Below, one piece after another: positions 59,582 to 64,000 of a stretch of 64,000 nucleotides of DNA (the stretch's first letter is position 1; the number at the start of each line of letters is the position of its first letter). The stretch is from NCBI GenBank assembly GCA_016177775.1, contig JACOUQ010000004.1, positions 226,102 through 290,101 of the forward strand, in the 5' to 3' direction. Both the position numbers and the translations under genes were made by a program. A model generated the notes under the pieces. The model had not been told where the DNA came from and ran no database searches. It worked only from the letters and a program-made list of their open reading frames with translations. The stretch is from Geobacter sp. (GTDB lineage Bacteria; Desulfobacterota; Desulfuromonadia; Geobacterales; Geobacteraceae).

Positions 59582-60334
59582 TCAGCCCCTGGTATAAAAG
59601 ACGTTGGGCTTTGTCCCGGCTTCGGGGCGCATTACCCAGACGGTCTTTTCGATCTGGTGAACGGTACGGTACACCATGCTCGATGGGTCGGAGAGGTCGC
59701 CGAAATTGCGGCACCCTGCCGGACAGGCCGCTGCGCAGCCGGTAAGGGACTCCCCTTTCGACAACCTGGTGTCGAAACAGAAGTTGCACTTGTCCACGGC
59801 CTTCTTTTCCTCGTTGAAGTAGCGCGCGTTGTAGGGGCATGCCTGCTGGCAGGTAAGGCAGCCGATGCATTTGGTGATGTTCATCATCACGATGCCGTTT
59901 GTCGGGTTCTTATAGGTCGCCTTGGTGGGACAGACCCGGGTGCACTGGGGGATGTTGCACTGGTTGCAGAGGACTGGGATGAATTCCCGCTGCTGGCCGA
60001 TGGCGTCAGGTGCGTCATGCTCCAGGATCCGGGTGCGGTATCCCCCTTCTGGCACTTTGTTGGTTTCGGCGCACGCCTCGATGCAACGTTCGCAGTCGAT
60101 ACACCGGTTCTGGTAGATGACCATGGCGTAATGAGGTTTGTAGGGGTATTTCTCCTTAAACTCCTCGGTGGATGCGAATACCCGGTCGAAGCTGGATACG
60201 GCGGAGAAGATGGTGCCGCCGGCGAATATGCCGGTCAATGCCAGCCCCATCTTCAGGAAATCGCGCCGTTCCTTCATGGGCACATTTTCAAGCCCTTCGT
60301 TCTTCAGTTTGTCGAAATCTATCTTTTTGAACAT
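59582..60334 (-). CDS. Tat-exported Fe-S subunit (NrfC/PsrB-like)
   Basis: 250 aa. A Tat motif KERRDFLKMGLALTG precedes a hydrophobic stretch. Four cysteine clusters (CIDCERCIEAC; CNQCNIPQCTRVCP; CIGCLTCQQACP; CNFCFDTRLSKGESLTGCAAACP) bind four [4Fe-4S] centres. It should sit on the periplasmic face and move electrons between the NrfD subunit and the cytochrome. Confidence 0.93.
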   Translation of the reverse strand: MFKKIDFDKLKNEGLENVPMKERRDFLKMGLALTGIFAGGTIFSAVSSFDRVFASTEEFKEKYPYKPHYAMVIYQNRCIDCERCIEACAETNKVPEGGYRTRILEHDAPDAIGQQREFIPVLCNQCNIPQCTRVCPTKATYKNPTNGIVMMNITKCIGCLTCQQACPYNARYFNEEKKAVDKCNFCFDTRLSKGESLTGCAAACPAGCRNFGDLSDPSSMVYRTVHQIEKTVWVMRPEAGTKPNVFYTRG

Positions 60335-60382
60335 GTCAATTTCCCCTGTCTGTATTGTGATTTGTCAAGAGATACGCAGCGC

Positions 60383-61597
60383 TCAGTGCTCTTCCACCTT
60401 GTGCCCGTCGAAGAGTTTTTCGCCCAGCAGGAAGAGGAAGGCTGTGATGCCGAATCCCCCGAGGGTGATGACCCATTCGTACAGCGACGGGAAGTAGCTG
60501 AGATTGTGCTTGTATTCGTTCACGCCCAGCTCATGGAACACCGGCACAATCTGGCCGACTATGACCAGGTCATAACGCATGACGAAGATCCCGACGATCA
60601 TGGAGACCGCACCAATAAGCATCATGTTCAGGTTGCGCCCCCTGGAAAGGTAGAAAAGAATCAGCGGGAACACCATCCCCATTCCTATTTCAAACAGCCA
60701 GAAATTGAGAGCATACTCCCCCTTGATGAGAGCCATGACAGCTTCGTACTTTCCGGCAGGATGGCCGGCCAGGCCGGAGATCATTTTCCATGTCGTGAAA
60801 AAGAGTATGACGCAGATCAGAAGAATCCCGATTTTGCTCGTGACCTCGAGAGCGCGCTGCATGTCGGGTTTCATTTTCTCGCCGTTGATCTTGTAGCCGA
60901 TTATGTGAAAGAGGAGTATGACGGAACAGCCGGTCATCATAGCGGAAGCGATAAAGTATATCGGCATGTAGGGACCGTGCCAGAACTCGCGACCCATGAG
61001 AAGCCCGAACACCGCGCCCAGGTTGCTGTGGGCGGCGATCCCGGCCACTGAGCCGCTGAATCCGCAGGCAACTGCCGGTTTGTGCCAGTTGAGGTTAAGG
61101 AAAACAAACTCGGCGAACATGAAGGCGAGATAGATGCCGTATAGTGTCCCCATCCACCAGATGTTGGAAGTGAGGTTGGGAGAGATCACGTTATAGATGG
61201 CCATGCGCCAGGGTATCTTGATCTCGAAGGCGATCACGAAGAAGCCGGAGAGGATGGTGGCGATGGACAGAAACACCGACCGTTTAGCAATCGGCATGAA
61301 ATCCTGAACCCCGAACACGTGACCGATGGAGGAAACGAGGCATAATCCGGTGGAGGTCACCACAAAGAAGACGTAGGTGGAGATCAGAACCCCCCACGAG
61401 ATTTCCCTGGTAACATTATAGTAGTGTTCATGGCCGGCGATCATTGCATGGATTCCGGCAGCGGTTGCAAGGACCGCAAGTAGGCCAAATATGGCCAGTA
61501 GAGCGTAGAAGCCGATGCCGGCCGCTTTCAGGCGGCCTACAATCGCGCTCTCGATGGCATTAAGGGAAATGCTTGATGTGCTGGTTCCGTTACTCAT
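60383..61597 (-). CDS. NrfD/PsrC-type quinone-interacting membrane subunit
   Basis: 404 aa with about ten hydrophobic helices (GFYALLAIFGLLAVLATAAG, ISTYVFFVVTSTGLCLVSSIGHVFG, ...). NrfD/PsrC family: exchanges electrons with menaquinone. The gene trio (NrfD, Fe-S, multiheme cytochrome) resembles the Cbc-type complexes of Geobacter. No catalytic (molybdopterin or reductase) subunit is present, so it is likely an electron-transfer rather than substrate-reducing complex. Confidence 0.92.
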   Translation of the reverse strand: MSNGTSTSSISLNAIESAIVGRLKAAGIGFYALLAIFGLLAVLATAAGIHAMIAGHEHYYNVTREISWGVLISTYVFFVVTSTGLCLVSSIGHVFGVQDFMPIAKRSVFLSIATILSGFFVIAFEIKIPWRMAIYNVISPNLTSNIWWMGTLYGIYLAFMFAEFVFLNLNWHKPAVACGFSGSVAGIAAHSNLGAVFGLLMGREFWHGPYMPIYFIASAMMTGCSVILLFHIIGYKINGEKMKPDMQRALEVTSKIGILLICVILFFTTWKMISGLAGHPAGKYEAVMALIKGEYALNFWLFEIGMGMVFPLILFYLSRGRNLNMMLIGAVSMIVGIFVMRYDLVIVGQIVPVFHELGVNEYKHNLSYFPSLYEWVITLGGFGITAFLFLLGEKLFDGHKVEEH

Positions 61598-61640
61598 GAT
61601 TTCTTCCTCTCCTCCGGTTTAATGGTATTGACTGACTGCT

Positions 61641-62072
61641 TCATAATCCGTTTCTTCCGCTCAATTCCGGGAACTGTAGCGTTGCAACCGTGCCTTGAAC
61701 TTTGGGTTGACCGCATCCGTACACGCCGGTCCGTAGGATCTCGCCTCGAGCCCAGCGCTCCGCGAGGTCGGCGGCCTCTCCTTCTTGTTGAAAAATTACC
61801 CATATCCCCTCGGAGTCGAGCGCAACGTGGGACGGGGTCGTGTTGTCGTTGCAGATTACACCGGCCACCCCTTGCTCTTTGAGCCAGCGTGAGATGTCAG
61901 GTTCTTTCCTGGGGTTCCAGACTCTCAGTTTCATGCTGTCAACCGACTTTGATCTCGGGTCGATGTCGGCTACGAAGTAGATCCGCTCCAGTCCTGAAGG
62001 TGGGAGGCAGAGGGAACCGTAATAAGGAATCGCTATGCATGTTCTGATGTTTTGCTCATGGTTCGTATTCAT
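61641..62072 (-). CDS. NifX/NifB-C-terminal-like (FeMo-co biosynthesis fold) protein
   Basis: 143 aa from ATG 62072. IRTCIAIPYYGSLCLPPSGLERIYFVADID ... WLKEQGVAGVICNDNTTPSHVALDSEGIWVIFQ fits the dinitrogenase-cofactor (PF02579-type) fold. No nif genes are in the window. First gene before nrfD (43 bp gap) and preceded by the operator cluster, so it may be a metal-cluster or redox accessory protein of this operon. Confidence 0.65.
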   Translation of the reverse strand: MNTNHEQNIRTCIAIPYYGSLCLPPSGLERIYFVADIDPRSKSVDSMKLRVWNPRKEPDISRWLKEQGVAGVICNDNTTPSHVALDSEGIWVIFQQEGEAADLAERWARGEILRTGVYGCGQPKVQGTVATLQFPELSGRNGL

Positions 62073-62380
62073 GCTCTGTCTATTCCAAGGGTTGTGCCCA
62101 ATATGCAATACTGCTGCAACATGTATTGAAAGTTGTAATAATATCGATGTGTTATGCTGTGGGGTGTGGTGGCAGGACGGTGGGATATGGGCACAAGAGG
62201 ATGTTGCAGTGCAACAAGTGATGTGACGTTGATTAGATTAAATGATTATAATTATCTTGGATCAAGATAATGGTGAGGCTATGGAGATGTGGGCTTTGCG
62301 CGGTATTGCAGAGAGCGGATGCATGGGTGTTGCAGATATTTGTTGCAGATGTTCGGGCGTTGCAACGCTTGCAACGTATG
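62073..62380. promoter_or_regulatory. 308-bp upstream region with enhancer-like TGTTGCA sites
   Basis: Sites: TGCAACA (62115-62121), TGTTGCAGTGCAACA palindrome (62202-62216), TGTTGCA at 62328 and 62341, and the palindrome at 62358-62376. Their distances (40-300 bp) from the NifX-like start fit sigma54 enhancers. No clear -24/-12 box was found by eye. Confidence 0.6.
62358..62376. promoter_or_regulatory. Palindromic operator, site B
   Basis: CGTTGCAACGCTTGCAACG: perfect 8-bp arms around CGC, the same centre and half-site (GTTGCA) as site A at 56382. Confidence 0.65.
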
Positions 62381-63721
62381 TCAGGAAGGGGTGAGGTCGA
62401 GGCGTTTCATCCACCTCCAGAGTGTAGTCCGGTCGACCCCCAGCTCGCGCGCCACCTGGGAGCGGCTGCCGTTGTGACGGGCGATGAGCTCGGCCAGTTT
62501 TTCCCGCGAAGGTTGCCCCGTTGTTGCAGCTGCACCACCATTGTCGACGCTCTGCAACAACCCCCCAGGGAGGTGCTCCACCTCGATCTCGCCGTTGCGG
62601 CAGAGGATCACGGTCTGTTCCACGATGTTCAACAGCTCCCGCACGTTGCCCGAGTAGCTGTGGCCGAGCAATAGTTGGAGCGCCTCCGAGGAGAATCCCC
62701 TGATCTTCTTGCCGTAGCGCAGATTGAACCGCTCCAGCGCCATGTCGATCAACAATGGAATATCCTCGGGTCGCTCACGAAGGGGCGGAATCTTCAAGGT
62801 CACCACGTTGAGCCGGAAGAAGAGGTCGCGGCGGAAAGAGCCTTCCGCCACCATGGCATCCAGGTCGCGGTGGGTCGCTGCTATGAACCGCACGTCGGCC
62901 TTCTGCGGATGCCGGGCGCCCAAGGGCTGGTACTCCTTGTTCTCCAGCACGCGCAAAAGTTTTACCTGCAAGGGCAGGGGCAGATCCCCGATCTCGTCGA
63001 GAAAGAGGGTCCCCCCCTGGGCCTGCTCCAGCCTGCCGGGGCGGTTCTCAACCGCCCCGGTGTAAGCTCCCCGCTTTGCCCCGAAGATCTCGGCCTCAAG
63101 AAGGTGTTCAGGCAAAGCCCCACAGTTGATCACCACCAAGGGGCCGCCACTTCTGGCGCTCAGATCATGGATCGCCTTGGCGAACAGCTCCTTGCCGGTA
63201 CCGCTTTCGCCGTTCAAAAGCACCGTGGCGTCGCTGGAGGCGATGTCGGGCAGAACGTCGAACAGCCGCCGCATCTGCGGATTGCGGCTCACCAGATCGC
63301 GGAAGGTGTATTTTTCCTTGATCTCGCGTTTCAGGACGTAAATGAGGGATAGATCGCGAAAAGTCTCGACCCCCCCGATGGAATGGCCCTGACTATTGCG
63401 CAGGACCGAAGCGCTGACCGATATGGGGACCTTGCGGCTATTCTTGTCCATGATGTCGACTTCGCGGTTGACCACCGCCTCCCCGGATTCCAGCGCCTCG
63501 CGCAGGGGGCAGAGGGAGAAGCAGACACCGGCCCGTAGGACCTCGTAACAGAAGCGGCCGATGGCCTCCTCCCGGGAAAAGCCGGTGATCTCCTCTGCCG
63601 CGCGGTTGAATGAGGTGATCCGCATCTCGGCGTCTACGGTAAAGACCCCATCGGCTACACTGTCGAGGATGGTTGCAATCTGTTCGCAAGGGTTGTCATC
63701 AGGGGGGTGCAAATCGTTCAT
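62381..63721 (-). CDS. Sigma54-dependent activator, PAS-AAA-Fis (copy 2)
   Basis: 446 aa from ATG 63721. Almost the same protein as copy 1 (I estimate over 90% in the AAA+ and HTH parts), with the PAS cysteine motif (C-x8-C-x3-C), Walker A GESGTGKE, GAYTGA and HTH RSQVARELGVDRTTLWRW. The N-terminal ~20 residues differ, and it ends just after the HTH (MKRLDLTPS). Opposite orientation to copy 1. Probable regulator of the operon lying immediately downstream on its own strand. Confidence 0.93.
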   Translation of the reverse strand: MNDLHPPDDNPCEQIATILDSVADGVFTVDAEMRITSFNRAAEEITGFSREEAIGRFCYEVLRAGVCFSLCPLREALESGEAVVNREVDIMDKNSRKVPISVSASVLRNSQGHSIGGVETFRDLSLIYVLKREIKEKYTFRDLVSRNPQMRRLFDVLPDIASSDATVLLNGESGTGKELFAKAIHDLSARSGGPLVVINCGALPEHLLEAEIFGAKRGAYTGAVENRPGRLEQAQGGTLFLDEIGDLPLPLQVKLLRVLENKEYQPLGARHPQKADVRFIAATHRDLDAMVAEGSFRRDLFFRLNVVTLKIPPLRERPEDIPLLIDMALERFNLRYGKKIRGFSSEALQLLLGHSYSGNVRELLNIVEQTVILCRNGEIEVEHLPGGLLQSVDNGGAAATTGQPSREKLAELIARHNGSRSQVARELGVDRTTLWRWMKRLDLTPS

Positions 63722-64000
63722 GATACTCAATAACCTCAAAGCGGCCCGCAAACAGCGGGTTGGCCGAAAAATTCCGACAAGAATGGGTGTGCAGCCTTGA
63801 TTCTTGCCCCGAATGTACTATAACACAATTGAAGCATCTTTTAGGAAGCATATTTTCTGATAAAGGGGGTAGCTAGTTAGCTCCTCCTGCCGAATGGTTC
63901 CAATTATATCCGCAAGTTACATCAGATAATGTGACCGGCTTGGTCGCCATGGCCTGTTCCATAAGGCGATAGAAAACGAGCCCACGATTTTTTGAGGTCC
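63722..64000. other. 279-bp upstream region of activator copy 2
   Basis: Contains the activator promoter: a TATAGT-like -10 on the minus strand near 63818 and a pair of direct GAAGCAT repeats (about 63831-63850). No gene is seen; the right end is cut by the window. Confidence 0.4.

Noticed and set aside
62073..62300. Clear sigma54 -24/-12 promoter for the cytochrome operon
   Set aside because: I looked for TGGCAC-N5-TTGC on the minus strand and found no acceptable match; the activators imply one but it was not located.

Overview
The window looks like the chromosomal replication-origin region of a Geobacteraceae bacterium (Desulfuromonadales, Geobacter/Geotalea-like). The basis is gene order, high GC, a membrane NrfD/Fe-S/c-type cytochrome module, many PAS-type sensors, archaemetzincin and selB. 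The species is an inference; no rRNA or tRNA gene is visible.

Layout. (1) 0-6.4 kb: 3' part of an MsbA-like ABC exporter, selB, a 655-aa unknown and an MFS transporter. (2) 6.5-15 kb is accessory: a 733-aa unknown, a short AlbA_2 protein, an hsdS and an HsdM fused to an N-terminal nuclease (a BcgI-like restriction-modification pair), a RHH/PIN toxin-antitoxin pair, a MoxR-type ATPase and a 59-aa double-CxxC protein. (3) 15-24.8 kb: globin-PsiE fusion, hemH, archaemetzincin, an R3H AAA ATPase, a phosphoribosyltransferase coupled to a PAS-GGDEF protein, a siroheme nitrite/sulfite reductase, slyX and an AbrB/PIN pair. (4) 24.8-33 kb: hemE, a radical SAM/SPASM protein, an ABC-2 exporter and two histidine kinases. 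(5) 33-50 kb is the origin block. gpsA, gyrA, a DUF2442/DUF4160 pair, gyrB, recF, dnaN and dnaA run leftward, while rpmH, rnpA, yidD, yidC, mnmE, mnmG and rsmG run rightward. DnaA boxes lie on both sides of dnaA and a canonical parS lies between mnmE and mnmG. (6) 50-56 kb: a MITE-like element and gene debris, tandem ATP- and GTP-dependent PEP carboxykinases, ferredoxin, rubredoxin, a zinc ribbon and an aminotransferase. (7) 56-64 kb: two nearly identical sigma54 activators in inverted orientation flank a NifX-like/NrfD/Fe-S/triheme-cytochrome operon, small membrane proteins and repeated TGTTGCA-type sites.

How parts work together. Region 5 is the replication, ribosome/tRNA-modification and membrane-insertion core. 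Region 7 looks like a self-contained respiratory module: a quinone-linked membrane complex passing electrons to or from a periplasmic cytochrome, probably switched by the flanking activators. Regions 2 and 3 hold defence and toxin-antitoxin genes among housekeeping genes.

The most unusual signals are: the frame relation of hsdM and hsdS at a T7 run; the duplicated inverted activators with shared 19-bp operators; an intrinsic-terminator-like hairpin inside mnmE; a toxin-antitoxin-like pair inside the gyrase locus; a palindromic element inserted in frame in the ABC exporter; and a family of dispersed double hairpins ending in GTAG/CTAC.
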